Shown: positions 44,916 through 54,440, counted from the first letter of the stretch. The stretch: 64,000 bases of DNA from Paracoccus sp. N5 (GCF_000371965.1 NZ_AQUO01000001.1:2488001-2552000), one strand, 5' to 3'. Made by a program: numbers and translations. The notes: a model not told the origin generated them from the sequence alone.

Positions 44916-47840
44916 ATGGCTGTCGAGACCGAAGCCCAGCTTGAATCCGCCCTCGTCGCCCGCCTTCAGGGCAAGGGCTGGGAACTGGTCTCTCTGCCCT
45001 CCGAGGCGGCGCTCTGGGCCAACCTGCGCACCCAGCTCGGCGCCCAGAACGGCACCGCCTTCTCGGATGAGGAATTCGCCCGCATCCGCAACCACCTGGA
45101 AAAGGGCTCGGTCTTCGAGAAGGCCGAGACGCTGCGCGGCCGGTTCCGGCTGGACCGGGACGACGGCACCAGCTTCTATGTCCAGTTCCTGAACTCGGAA
45201 CATTGGTGCCGCAACCGCTACCAGGTCGCGACCCAGATCGGCATCGAGGGGCGGCGCAAGAACCGCTATGACGTGACGCTGCTGGTGAACGGGCTGCCGC
45301 TTTGCCAGATCGAGTTGAAGCGGCGCGGGGTCGAGTTGAAGACCGCCTTCGACCAGATCAACCGCTATCAGAAGGACAGCTACGCCGCGGCGGGCGGGCT
45401 GTTCATGTTTACCCAGATCTTCGTCATCTCGAACGGGGTAAACACCCGCTATTACGCCAACAACCGGCATCAGAGCTTCAAGCAGACCTTCACCTGGTCC
45501 GACATCGACAACAAGGCGATCAACCGCCTGGAGCCCTTCGCGGACATCTTCCTGGAAAAGTGCCATCTGTCGAAGATGATCGCCAAATACGTGGTGCTGC
45601 ATCAGAGCGACCAGACGCTGATGGTGCTGCGCCCCTATCAGTATTTCGCGGCGGAAAAGATCCTGGAACGGGTGCAGTTGCGGCAAGGCAACGGCTATGT
45701 CTGGCACACCACCGGATCGGGCAAGACGCTGACCAGCTTCAAGGCGGCGCAGAACCTTGTCGAATTGCCCAAGGTCGACAAGGTGGTCTTCGTGGTTGAC
45801 CGGGCCGATCTGGACTACCAGACCACCAAGGAATTCAACCATTTTGAGCCCGGCTCGGTCGATGGCACGGACAATACCCGGCAGCTGGTGAAGCAGCTGA
45901 CCGATCCGAGCAAACGGCTGGTCATCACCACCATTCAGAAGCTCAATACGGCCATCTCGCGCGACCGCTGGGCGCTGGAGCTTGAGAACATCGGGGCCGG
46001 GCGGGTGGTGTTCATTTTCGATGAATGCCACCGCAGCCAGTTCGGCGAGGCGCATCGCAAGATTGTCGATTTCTTCCCTAAGGCGCAACTTTTCGGCTTC
46101 ACCGGCACGCCGATCTTCGCAGATAACGCGATCGACGGGCGCACTACCAAAAGCCTGTTCGACGAACAGCTGCATTCCTACGTCATCACCGACGCCATCC
46201 GGGACGAGAATGTGCTGCGCTTTTCGGTCGAATACCTCGGGCCGTCCGATCAGGACGCACCGACCACTGGCGACGCCAAGGCGGACAAGCGGAACAGGGC
46301 CGCGCTGGCCCAGTTGCATGCCAGCCGGGATTATCTGGAACACCCGGACCGGATCGCCGCCGTGGTGGACTGGATCATTGACAACCACGATCGCAAGACC
46401 CGAGGACGCCAGTTCGGCGCCATTATGGCGGTGGGCTCGGTCGATGGGCTGATCGAATATTATGAGGCTTTCGAGCGGGCACGGCAGGCCGGGCGGCACG
46501 ATCTGAAGATCGCCACCATCTTCACTTATGCGGCCAACGAGGCGGATCCGGATGCGGACGGGCTGCTGCCCGATACCAATTTCCCGGACGGCGCGCCCAC
46601 CACGGCGCAGTTGCCCCGGCGGGACGCGCTGGCCCGTTTCGTCGCGCATTACAACGCCGCCTACGGCACGAATGAATCCGTGATGGATGGCAAGGGCTTC
46701 TATACCTATTACCGGGCCCTGGCGAAGCGGGTGAAATCGCGCGATCAGAAGCCATTCGACCCGGCGCAAGGCATCGACATCCTGCTGGTGGTGAACATGT
46801 TCCTGACCGGCTTTGATGCCAAGACGGTCAACACCCTCTATGCGGACAAGAACCTGCGCTATCATGGGCTGATCCAGGCCTTTTCCCGCACCAACAGAAT
46901 CCTCAACGCCGAGAAATCCCAGGGCAACATCGTCTGCTTTCGTGACCTGAAAGAATCCACCGACGAGGCCATCGCGCTTTTCGCGGACAAGAACGCCCGT
47001 GAGACCATCCTGATCGGCACCTATGAGGAGCAGCTGGCAAAGGCCCGCGATGCGGTGACGGATCTGGTGGCAATCACGCCGACGCCGGATGCGGTTGATG
47101 CCTTGCCCCATGAGGAGGCACAGGCCGAGTTCGTCAAGGCCTTCCGCAAGCTGCTGCGATTGCGCAACGTGCTGGCCAGCTATTCCGAATTCGACCCGGC
47201 ACATCTGCCGCTGGCCGAGCAGGAATACGAAGAGTTCAAGAGCAAATATCTGGATTTGGCGCAGCGTGGCCAGGGCGGTGGTGGCGAGGAGGAAACCCCG
47301 GATCCGCTCGCCGGCATCGATTTCGAACTGGAACTGCTGCGTCGTGACGACATCAACGTGGCCTATATCCTGGCGCTGCTGCTGGCGCTGAACGGCGCGG
47401 TGCAGGAGGGCGGCGCGGGCAGCCGCAAGGCGAAAGCACAGCGCAAGCGGATCTTCGATCTGTTGATGTCCGAGGTGCAACTTCGTGGCAAGCGTGAGCT
47501 GATTGAGGCCTTCATCGACCAGAAGATGCCGATGCTGGGTCCGAATGATGATGTGCGGGTCGCGTTCCGGGCCTTCTGGGAGGAGGAGCGCGCCAAGGCC
47601 TATGCCGGGCTCATTGAGCGGGAGAACCTAGAGCCGGAGGCCTTCGATGCCCTGCACCGGGACATCCTGTTCAGCGGCAAACGGCCCCTGGCGGACGAGG
47701 TGGTGGCAGCTATGCGGGTGAAGCCGAATATTCTGAAGCGCAAGGCCGCAATCGAACGCGTGCTGCAGGGAATCGAGGAACTGATCAGCACCTTCGATGA
47801 GGGGGTGGGCGATATGGGGGATGAGACGGATGAACGCTGA
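44916..47840 (+). CDS. hsdR: type I restriction endonuclease HsdR
   Basis: A 974-residue motor-nuclease subunit. The N-terminal PD-(D/E)xK nuclease is marked by NRYDVTLLVNGLPLCQIELK (D, then E-x-K). Two RecA-like motor domains follow, with Walker A in TTGSGKTLT, motif II FDECH and motif III GFTGTPIF. A long C-terminal domain binds the methyltransferase. ATG 44916 is the natural start (MAVETEAQLESALVAR); a GTG at 44904 is less likely. Its last 300 bp have a diverged copy at 49537-49840. Confidence 0.95.
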   Translation: MAVETEAQLESALVARLQGKGWELVSLPSEAALWANLRTQLGAQNGTAFSDEEFARIRNHLEKGSVFEKAETLRGRFRLDRDDGTSFYVQFLNSEHWCRNRYQVATQIGIEGRRKNRYDVTLLVNGLPLCQIELKRRGVELKTAFDQINRYQKDSYAAAGGLFMFTQIFVISNGVNTRYYANNRHQSFKQTFTWSDIDNKAINRLEPFADIFLEKCHLSKMIAKYVVLHQSDQTLMVLRPYQYFAAEKILERVQLRQGNGYVWHTTGSGKTLTSFKAAQNLVELPKVDKVVFVVDRADLDYQTTKEFNHFEPGSVDGTDNTRQLVKQLTDPSKRLVITTIQKLNTAISRDRWALELENIGAGRVVFIFDECHRSQFGEAHRKIVDFFPKAQLFGFTGTPIFADNAIDGRTTKSLFDEQLHSYVITDAIRDENVLRFSVEYLGPSDQDAPTTGDAKADKRNRAALAQLHASRDYLEHPDRIAAVVDWIIDNHDRKTRGRQFGAIMAVGSVDGLIEYYEAFERARQAGRHDLKIATIFTYAANEADPDADGLLPDTNFPDGAPTTAQLPRRDALARFVAHYNAAYGTNESVMDGKGFYTYYRALAKRVKSRDQKPFDPAQGIDILLVVNMFLTGFDAKTVNTLYADKNLRYHGLIQAFSRTNRILNAEKSQGNIVCFRDLKESTDEAIALFADKNARETILIGTYEEQLAKARDAVTDLVAITPTPDAVDALPHEEAQAEFVKAFRKLLRLRNVLASYSEFDPAHLPLAEQEYEEFKSKYLDLAQRGQGGGGEEETPDPLAGIDFELELLRRDDINVAYILALLLALNGAVQEGGAGSRKAKAQRKRIFDLLMSEVQLRGKRELIEAFIDQKMPMLGPNDDVRVAFRAFWEEERAKAYAGLIERENLEPEAFDALHRDILFSGKRPLADEVVAAMRVKPNILKRKAAIERVLQGIEELISTFDEGVGDMGDETDER

Positions 47841-48678
47841 TGCGGAAAAAATCCCATCTCCTCTGATCGGGATCTTGGGTGACATTTTCAGTGAGTTCTA
47901 TACCCACGCCGAAATCAACCGGGTTTTCACCTACGCGGACGCACCAGGAGATCCCCCTGACGGCAACAAAATCCAGAAGACCGTTGATTGGCTGCGGAGG
48001 GTGAACAAGCAATCTGGTGCGCCGTTGCTGGTTTTGGGGTTCCTTCTGGAGGGGATCCTTGAAAAAGAGCCTTTCGATACTGCAGATGCTGCACCTTGGG
48101 ACCAGGACGAGCCCGAATGGTCGGTCAAGCTGCGAAAAGATCAGGAGCGCATCCATTCCATGCTCGGGAAGGTCGGGCTGCTCTATTCGATCGGAGGTCA
48201 CATCGGGGTTTCGTCAGGGACGGCAACGGCCACCTTGAGGGAGATGATCGACGCTGGTGGTCTGGGGGCGATCCAGATCGAAATGGACCGTGCGCTAAAA
48301 CAGGTTGAAAGTGATCCAAATGCCGCAGCGCATTATGCCGGAAATATCCTTGAAGCCACGCTGAAGGCCTACCTGATTAAAAAGTGCATACCGTTCAATG
48401 ATCAGGCTGACACCCTGAACCGTCTTTGGGAATTGGTGCGGGACAGCATCGGGATCAATCCCAAGGACTTGGAATCGAAAGATCTCAAGAAGATCGCTTC
48501 GGGTTTGAACAGCATTGTTGATGGAACGATGTATCTCCGCAACAAGAAGAGCGGTGCCCATGGTCGAACCGAAGAGCAGTTTGAAGCCAATGCGCTGCGG
48601 CCGCGGCACGCCAGGCTGGTCATTCATTCGGCCCACACGCTGGCCGCTTATGTTCTCGAGTGCCTCGCCGAAAAATGA
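47830..48678 (+). CDS. abortive-infection C-terminal (Abi_C) protein
   Basis: A 282-residue protein. The first 170 residues are unplaced. The C-terminal 115 residues form the Abi_C domain: NAAAHYAGNILEATLKAYLI, DTLNRLWELVRDSI, NSIVDGTMYLRNKKSGAHGR, and ARLVIHSAHTLAAYVLECL. Abi_C proteins often accompany R-M systems and are thought to abort phage infection, with an RNA-targeting HEPN-like fold. The start overlaps hsdR by 11 bases (GGGGG 9 bases before ATG 47830), so it is coupled to restriction. Confidence 0.85.
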   Translation: MNADAEKIPSPLIGILGDIFSEFYTHAEINRVFTYADAPGDPPDGNKIQKTVDWLRRVNKQSGAPLLVLGFLLEGILEKEPFDTADAAPWDQDEPEWSVKLRKDQERIHSMLGKVGLLYSIGGHIGVSSGTATATLREMIDAGGLGAIQIEMDRALKQVESDPNAAAHYAGNILEATLKAYLIKKCIPFNDQADTLNRLWELVRDSIGINPKDLESKDLKKIASGLNSIVDGTMYLRNKKSGAHGRTEEQFEANALRPRHARLVIHSAHTLAAYVLECLAEK

Positions 48679-48739
48679 GTAGTTTTCGAAGGTATGCCCC
48701 GCCAGTCAGATTGTCGCGTTACGACGCGCGGGGTCTGCC

Positions 48740-49465
48740 ATGATAGAATTCCGCCGCCTGCCGGACGACCACCCCGATCTGGTTCTGTCGCCGATGCTCC
48801 GCGCGGCCTCCCTGACCCTCGGTTACGCCCTAGAACATGGCGGTATAGGTCTGACCGCCACCAAGGCCTTCAAGCGGGATTTCGTGCATTGGGCGGTGGA
48901 ACACTTCCAATGGCCCGGCAAAACCGCCGAGGAGATGTTCCGATACAATAAGGTCTTGAACGAGGCCGATTTTCCGCCTCTCGAGCTTCTGCATTTCATG
49001 CTGATCCGGTTGCGCCTCGGACGACATTACAAGGGCACTTTCCGCGCGACGAACGACGGTCGGATGTATGCGGGACAGCCTGGCGCGCTCTTCGACAAGC
49101 TGGTGCCGTTCTTCCTGTTGGCGATGGACCACGCCTCCTATTCCCGGACCGGTGAGGAGGCCCTCGGCAACTGGGACACCTGGCTCAACGTCATCAACGT
49201 GGAAGTCGAGAACGGGCTGAGCGAGCGAGAACTCTACGGGGTCTTTTACGGTGAGGGGCCGAACTGGGACAACGACGGCTGGCAGCAGATCGGCGCGTTC
49301 AGTTCCTGCGTCCTGAAGCCGCTGGAATGGGCCGGATTCATCACGTCGCAGGAGCCCCGCGAGCCGGACGGGCGGCCGGCCTATATGATTTTCAAGACAC
49401 CGCTCTGGCGATCTGCCCTGGAACTTGAGACGGACCGGTATGTAAGGCCCATGGTCCGGCATTGA
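48740..49465 (+). CDS. uncharacterised protein between Abi_C and hsdR tail
   Basis: A 241-residue soluble protein opening MIEFRRLPDDHPDLVLSPML, with VEHFQWPGKTAEEMFRYNKV and a C-terminal LKPLEWAGFITSQEPREPDG. I do not recognise a family. The region near residues 130-200 resembles the helical scaffold of some replication or defence proteins, without motifs. It lies between the Abi_C gene and the leftover hsdR tail, co-directional with both, and so belongs to the inserted cargo. Confidence 0.6.
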   Translation: MIEFRRLPDDHPDLVLSPMLRAASLTLGYALEHGGIGLTATKAFKRDFVHWAVEHFQWPGKTAEEMFRYNKVLNEADFPPLELLHFMLIRLRLGRHYKGTFRATNDGRMYAGQPGALFDKLVPFFLLAMDHASYSRTGEEALGNWDTWLNVINVEVENGLSERELYGVFYGEGPNWDNDGWQQIGAFSSCVLKPLEWAGFITSQEPREPDGRPAYMIFKTPLWRSALELETDRYVRPMVRH

Positions 49466-49536
49466 TTCTGCGCCGGCATCTGACTGCGCTCCGAGTCCGT
49501 CGGCATGAGGTTCCCAAAGCTCTGGTGGCGGGCTGA

Positions 49537-49840
49537 CCATGCTGGGTCCGGATGATGATGTGCGTGTGGCCTTCCGTCCATTCTGGGAGAAGGAGCGCAC
49601 CAAGGCCTATACTGGGCTGATCGAGCGCGAGGGTCTTGATCCCGCGGCGTTCGAGGCCCGGCAACGTGACATCCTGTTCAGCGGCAAGTGCCCGCTGGCC
49701 GACCCGGTGGTGGCGGCGATGCGCGTGAAACCAGGCATCCTGAAGCGAAAGCCGCGGTCGAGCGCATGCTGCAGGGGATCGAGGACCTGGTCAGCACCTT
49801 TGATGAGGGGGTGGGTGATATCGGTGACAACGCGGCCTGA
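49537..49840 (+). pseudogene. 3' tail of a second hsdR
   Basis: About 300 bp that align with the last 300 bp of hsdR (47534-47840) in the same order and frame: LGPDDDVRVAFRPFWEKERT, RQRDILFSGKCPLADP, and, after a one-base deletion near 49750, LQGIEDLVSTFDEGVGDI. The two copies differ at many positions (about 80 percent identical by eye), so this is not a recent duplicate but the end of a related older HsdR. It brackets the Abi_C and 241-residue genes. Confidence 0.85.
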
Positions 49841-50112
49841 AGCCACTGGAAGTTGCATCGGTTTCTGAACAGATCTGGCCATACCATTTCCAGAATTGGA
49901 ATGCGAAGCGAATTATCCGGATTTTAGCGAGGCTGGAATATGCCTCGGAGAGGCTCTTTGGATTACTGAACCTGGTTTCGTGATTAAGATCGTCGTCCTA
50001 TAATATTACCTAGAGAGAATTCTCCGCAATTCAGTGAGGTTATCCACATTGCTGGATATTTGGGGACGCCTATTCATTTGGCGTGCAAAACAGCCATTAG
50101 TAGAATGGTGGC
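49841..50112. other. noncoding gap before recombinase module
   Basis: An AT-rich 272 bp with no gene. It holds the right copy of the DnaA-box repeat and an ATTTGGGGAC step (50057-50070) resembling the motif near the island ends. Confidence 0.6.
50035..50057 (+). repeat. 23-bp repeat with DnaA box, right copy
   Basis: TGAGGTTATCCACATT, one variable base, CTGGAT, matching 41204-41226 at 22 of 23 positions. DnaA box TTATCCACA is at 50040-50048. Confidence 0.85.
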
Positions 50113-50604
50113 ATGAAAAATGATGCCGCCATATACGTCACGAACCATCCGGTAACACACGCCGCAATTGCGCGGCACCTCGGCATTTGCGCTCCCATGG
50201 TGCGTCCGGCGATGGATAATCTCGGGTGCAGGCTGCTGCCTGGTGGTCGCTATGACCTTACCGACCTGTGGCGGCGCGTTTGGGGTATCGATCGCGTGCC
50301 GCGGGCGTGGCTCGAGGCGATGGAGAGGCCGCTCTTGTCCATCGAGGCTGTGGCCGAAATGGTGGGCGTCCACCCTGCCACCATCCGGCGCGCGGGCAAT
50401 ACCCGTTCCCTGAAATGGCGCCTACCGGATCATTGTGATCTGGGCGATCGGACGCGGCGTTACCTTCCTCTTCATATCGAGGCCTGGCTTCGTGGCGAAG
50501 CACCTGAGGAATGGCTGAAGCGCCAATATCGGCCTGTCGGGCCGCTCGGCCTACGCCTCAAAGGGGCAAGTAATCCCCAACATGGGGGCGCCATGCAGAA
50601 TTAG
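50113..50604 (+). CDS. helix-turn-helix protein ahead of recombinase genes
   Basis: A 163-residue protein with two HTH-like segments: THAAIARHLGICAPMVRPAM at the N-terminus and LSIEAVAEMVGVHPATIRRA in the middle, then a basic C-terminal third. It could be a regulator or a DNA-binding accessory for the recombinases that follow in the same direction. It lies 103 bp upstream of the first of them. Family not named. Confidence 0.65.
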   Translation: MKNDAAIYVTNHPVTHAAIARHLGICAPMVRPAMDNLGCRLLPGGRYDLTDLWRRVWGIDRVPRAWLEAMERPLLSIEAVAEMVGVHPATIRRAGNTRSLKWRLPDHCDLGDRTRRYLPLHIEAWLRGEAPEEWLKRQYRPVGPLGLRLKGASNPQHGGAMQN

Positions 50605-50707
50605 CGCACAGTCCCAAAACCAGCGAACTTTATGACAAACACCCACGGAATTTCGGTTCTGGGAAATCCATAGGTGTTTTTCATATCCCAGAAAATATCC
50701 CACAAAT

Positions 50708-51079
50708 ATGGAAATAACGAACATGCAGAATGATTCCAATAACCCTTCGTCTATCCCGAATAGCGCGGACGCTTACACGATGTGCGATGTCCAGATCTGG
50801 CTCATGGACGCGCCGTATTACGCTCCTTCGACCGCTTGGAACTATATCGCCCAGATTAATCGTGTCGCGAAGGTGTTCGATGTTGATGGTCCGTTCGACG
50901 TCCCGGCGGATATCACGCTGTTCGCCGACGATGCCTCCCTGGTGTCGCACCAGCTGAGCAGCTTCAAGAATCGTGGTGCGTGGCAGCGCTGGACTAGGTG
51001 CATGACCGCCGTCTTGCGCCGCTTCGATGCCGACGCCGGCCTTGGGAACCCTAGTATCGCGATGGAGGGAGACGACTGA
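50708..51079 (+). CDS. stand-alone N-terminal recombinase domain
   Basis: A 123-residue protein with no catalytic residues. Aligned with the next gene it is a paralogue of that protein's N-terminal domain: TMCDVQIWLMDAP against TMQDVQVWIQTTR, DVPADITLF against DVPADIQLF, AWQRWTRCMTAVLRRF against AWLRWTRKIAGMLRKF. It probably binds DNA or the recombinase without cutting. A stop and a single-base gap separate it from the 597-residue recombinase, so both are made from one message. Confidence 0.8.
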   Translation: MEITNMQNDSNNPSSIPNSADAYTMCDVQIWLMDAPYYAPSTAWNYIAQINRVAKVFDVDGPFDVPADITLFADDASLVSHQLSSFKNRGAWQRWTRCMTAVLRRFDADAGLGNPSIAMEGDD

Positions 51080-51080
51080 T

Positions 51081-52874
51081 ATGAAGTTCACCTTCCCCAT
51101 CAAGGCTGCGCCGCAGCAGTCTTCGACCGCCAGTGTGCCGCTCACGATGCAGGATGTGCAGGTCTGGATCCAGACGACGCGGCCTTACGCCTATGCTACG
51201 ATCATGGACTATCGGGCGCAGCTGGCCCGTATCCCCGCAGTCATGTCCGTCAACAGCTTGCGTGATGTGCCGGCCGATATCCAGCTCTTTGACCACAGAT
51301 CCAAGCACTGCAACTATCGGTCGGAGCATTTCGTCACTTATGACGCTTGGCTCCGGTGGACCCGCAAGATTGCCGGAATGTTGAGGAAGTTCTCCGGGGA
51401 GGCCGACGAACGGAGGGAGCGGCGTGATCGCCAGGACGAGTGGGCCAGCTTGCTGAATCATGCGGGTGTTCATGTCGGAAGCGGAACTGCCCGCTCACCG
51501 ACCGCTCTTATCCCGTTGCGGCTGCTGGCGGAGGAAGCGCGTAAGGCGGGCGTCGCGCCTTGCGATCTGACCAACACCTGGCTTTCTACGTTAGGCGATC
51601 AGCTTTCTCCGCACAGAAGGAAATCGCTCCATAAGGCGATTAAAAACCTTCGGATCTTCTCCGAAGTGTCCCCTGAGATCGCGGAAATGCTTCCGCCGAT
51701 TGCTTTGAGCGATCCCGCCCGGCGCCGAACCCGCGAGATGGAGTTGCCTGCTAGCATCGCTGCCTTGGCCGAACAACTCGTGGAAGAAAGCGGCGGCGGC
51801 ATGTTCGATCGCATTGAGGGTGTTTGGAACGACCGTTTGGCGCCGACGACCCTGGATGTGCGAAGAGCGGCACTGCGCAAATACCTGGCGACCGGGGTAG
51901 CTCTCGGCGTTATTGATCCCCACTGCGTTAGCCTTGCTCCTGCATTTTCGATGGAAGTGTTCGACCAGATCATGCGGACCTGGACGCGCGAGACGAATGA
52001 CACGGTCCGCATCACGGCGCGCAGCATGCGCCAATACGTCGGCGTCCTTATGATCCTCGCCAACCGTCTGGGTTTGCCGGTCGACTTCATGGCTGAGAGC
52101 AAGAAAACCAATGCGCGCCTGAAGGCGGGTAAGGAAGAGCAGAATTCCATGCCTCGATCCACGCAGGAGTTTTGCGCCAGCCTTTTGCGGAACCGGAAGA
52201 AAGAAATGACCTTCCGGTCCATGCATGTTCGCTTCCGCGAGATGGCCGAGGCCCTGATCGCCGGGGAAAAAGATACCAGCGCATATAAGGATGAACATAT
52301 TATCCAGTTCGGTGTGCTGGCGGCGTATTCCGCTATTGCGCTGTGGGCGATCCCCTTGCGCATCACGACTATGCTGGGCCTGCGGCATCTCGGACCGCGG
52401 CCCAATCTCCTCCTGCCTTGCCGTGCGAACCAGAAGGCACGCCTCCAGATCCCGAAGGACGAGGTCAAAAACAAGGTTGACTTGCATGGCAACATTGCTG
52501 CGGGTCCGACCAAGGGTTTGGAAATCCTGGAATGGTATGTCGACCGGATCCGCCCAATGATCCCATGGGCGGCTCGCTCGGATCACCTGTTCCCTGGCTA
52601 TGAAGGTGAACAGATGAGCGACAAGGCCGTGCGGATCTGGATCCAGACGCATACCCGTGATCTCGGTATCCCGATGGTCCCGCACAACTTTCGCCATGGT
52701 CTTGCCTCTCTCTGGCTGAAAGCCCGGCCTGGTGACTACAGCGGGGCGGCGCGGCTGCTGGGCAACACCGAGGCGACGGTTCGCCTGCATTATGCCTGGA
52801 TCGACCACGATGCGGAACTGCTCAACATTCAGGCCGAAATCGCCAGGCAGGCCGGGTTCCATAATGCGCGCTAA
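51081..52874 (+). CDS. tyrosine recombinase, 597 residues
   Basis: N-terminal DNA-binding domain (1-110, as in the preceding small protein), a long helical core (110-420), and the catalytic domain. Arg I lies in IPLRITTMLGLRHL, His/Arg in PHNFRHGLASLWL, a further position in GNTEATVRLHYAWID, with the nucleophilic Tyr in LHYAWID. ATG 51081 follows the previous stop by one base. The catalytic set is complete, so it can recombine DNA. It is larger than ordinary phage integrases. Confidence 0.85.
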   Translation: MKFTFPIKAAPQQSSTASVPLTMQDVQVWIQTTRPYAYATIMDYRAQLARIPAVMSVNSLRDVPADIQLFDHRSKHCNYRSEHFVTYDAWLRWTRKIAGMLRKFSGEADERRERRDRQDEWASLLNHAGVHVGSGTARSPTALIPLRLLAEEARKAGVAPCDLTNTWLSTLGDQLSPHRRKSLHKAIKNLRIFSEVSPEIAEMLPPIALSDPARRRTREMELPASIAALAEQLVEESGGGMFDRIEGVWNDRLAPTTLDVRRAALRKYLATGVALGVIDPHCVSLAPAFSMEVFDQIMRTWTRETNDTVRITARSMRQYVGVLMILANRLGLPVDFMAESKKTNARLKAGKEEQNSMPRSTQEFCASLLRNRKKEMTFRSMHVRFREMAEALIAGEKDTSAYKDEHIIQFGVLAAYSAIALWAIPLRITTMLGLRHLGPRPNLLLPCRANQKARLQIPKDEVKNKVDLHGNIAAGPTKGLEILEWYVDRIRPMIPWAARSDHLFPGYEGEQMSDKAVRIWIQTHTRDLGIPMVPHNFRHGLASLWLKARPGDYSGAARLLGNTEATVRLHYAWIDHDAELLNIQAEIARQAGFHNAR

Positions 52875-54285
52875 TATTCCCAAGACCAGCGCGGGCCTCG
52901 CGCGCGTTTGCAACATGGTCACGGCGCCGCACTGGTGCTCTGCCGTGCGGCCGGAGGACGTCCGGCCGATGATCGTCGATGGTCGCCTCCGCACACAGGA
53001 TCTGCTGGATGTGGACGCCTTCCTGCGTGTCTACAGCGAGCCACATCCCCAAGGGTCGGGGTTTGAGCTGTCCAAGCTCTTGGCGAAATGGAATATCCAC
53101 AAGGTGAAGAGGCTCCGCAGCGGCATGTGGACGCTCTTCGAAGGCTCCCCGATGCTGCGGGAACTGGATGGCTTGATTTCGGAACGGGTTCAGCCGGCCG
53201 CCACGAAATACACCAGCTACAAAGCGAGGGCGAGACGGTATTCGGTCCATCCGAAAGAGCTTCCCGATCGGTGGAGGGCTGCATTGGACCGGATGGAAGA
53301 CGGCATGCCGGGGTTGGCCATGATCGACGGGAAGCGACAGCCCGCACCCTCAGCATCGATGCTGACAACGATGCGCACCAAGGTCTGCGAACTGGTCCAG
53401 GCTGCCAGATGGGCCGGTCTTGCCGACGAACTGACCATCGATGCCGCGATCGCCTACGAGCAGTCACTTCTCCAGCGCGAGCGACCGCTCTCCCTGGTCA
53501 CCCTGAAATCGGCTATTCGTCAGGTCCGGGATTTTGCACGGTATCTCGGTGCGCCCGACGATGTGCTGGCGCACTTGGCGGATCGGGTGCGCTATCATGA
53601 ACGTCGGGCAAATGGTTATACCCCCCTCAAGGAAGCCAGGGTGCTGGCCCTGCCGTCGTATAAGGAGATCTTCGGTATGGCCTTCGATCTCCTGGGGGAT
53701 TCCGACAGAACGAAGAATGCGAAGCGGGCGCAGTTCAAACGCAACGCGGCGGTCGCGATCACGCTATTTTGTCCCCTGCCGCTCCGTGTCGCCGACACCG
53801 TGATGAGGTTCGGGGAGCATATCACATGGGACGGGCTGGGTTATCGCTTCAACCTCATCCTCTCGAAGAACAAGCGCCCATACACTGCGCCGATCTCACC
53901 CATATTCGGTTTCTTCATCGACCAGATGATTCTCCAGGGGGCGGGCGCGGAGCACCTGCAGGATCTGCGAGAGACGTGCTTTCGTGGCCGACGCCACCTG
54001 TTCGTAACCTATGAGGGCCGGGTGCCTCATGATCGATATGTCAGCCATCTCTGGCAACAGGTTCTCGGCACGGGGAGTCACGCATCCCGGACAAAGCTCC
54101 ATGACCAGTTCGGGCAGCTCGGAAGCCGCGGCGTCGATCTGGCACTGCGGGCCTGCGGTCAGCGCAACGAGAAGACCGCTGAATCCTATCGGACGCGCGC
54201 GTTCCAGATGCTGGCCGTCGACAAGGCGCATGCGGACATGATGGGCGAGATTACGGATGCAGAGTGGAAGGAGTTCTTCGCCTGA
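52864..54285 (+). CDS. second tyrosine recombinase-like protein
   Basis: A 473-residue protein overlapping the first recombinase by 11 bases. An arm-type N-terminus (about 1-140) and a catalytic-like domain. An Arg lies in LPLRVADTVMRFG and a Tyr in ESYRTRAFQMLAV. The usual H-x-x-R is replaced by SRTKLHDQFGQLG, so activity is uncertain. Two adjacent recombinases in one orientation recall recombinase-in-trio elements, although the first member here is only a domain. The gene ends 158 bp before the tRNA. Confidence 0.75.
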   Translation: MRANIPKTSAGLARVCNMVTAPHWCSAVRPEDVRPMIVDGRLRTQDLLDVDAFLRVYSEPHPQGSGFELSKLLAKWNIHKVKRLRSGMWTLFEGSPMLRELDGLISERVQPAATKYTSYKARARRYSVHPKELPDRWRAALDRMEDGMPGLAMIDGKRQPAPSASMLTTMRTKVCELVQAARWAGLADELTIDAAIAYEQSLLQRERPLSLVTLKSAIRQVRDFARYLGAPDDVLAHLADRVRYHERRANGYTPLKEARVLALPSYKEIFGMAFDLLGDSDRTKNAKRAQFKRNAAVAITLFCPLPLRVADTVMRFGEHITWDGLGYRFNLILSKNKRPYTAPISPIFGFFIDQMILQGAGAEHLQDLRETCFRGRRHLFVTYEGRVPHDRYVSHLWQQVLGTGSHASRTKLHDQFGQLGSRGVDLALRACGQRNEKTAESYRTRAFQMLAVDKAHADMMGEITDAEWKEFFA

Positions 54286-54356
54286 AGATGCGGTCCAATA
54301 GACACGGCGAGCCATCGTCGGCAACCGGCTATGGCGACGGCGTGCCAGATGTCCCG

Positions 54357-54375
54357 GTGTCCCCAAAGTGTCCCC
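54357..54375 (+). repeat. paired GTGTCCCC repeats, right end
   Basis: GTGTCCCC starts at 54357 and at 54368, 11 bp apart, 66 bp from the right attachment repeat. The neighbouring bases also match the left pair (GGTGTCCCCA and ATGCT). Confidence 0.7.
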
Positions 54376-54440
54376 AAATGCTATTCCGTAATCTAATCGA
54401 ACGGGACGGAAGGCTTAGGTCGCTGTTTTTACTTGATTAA

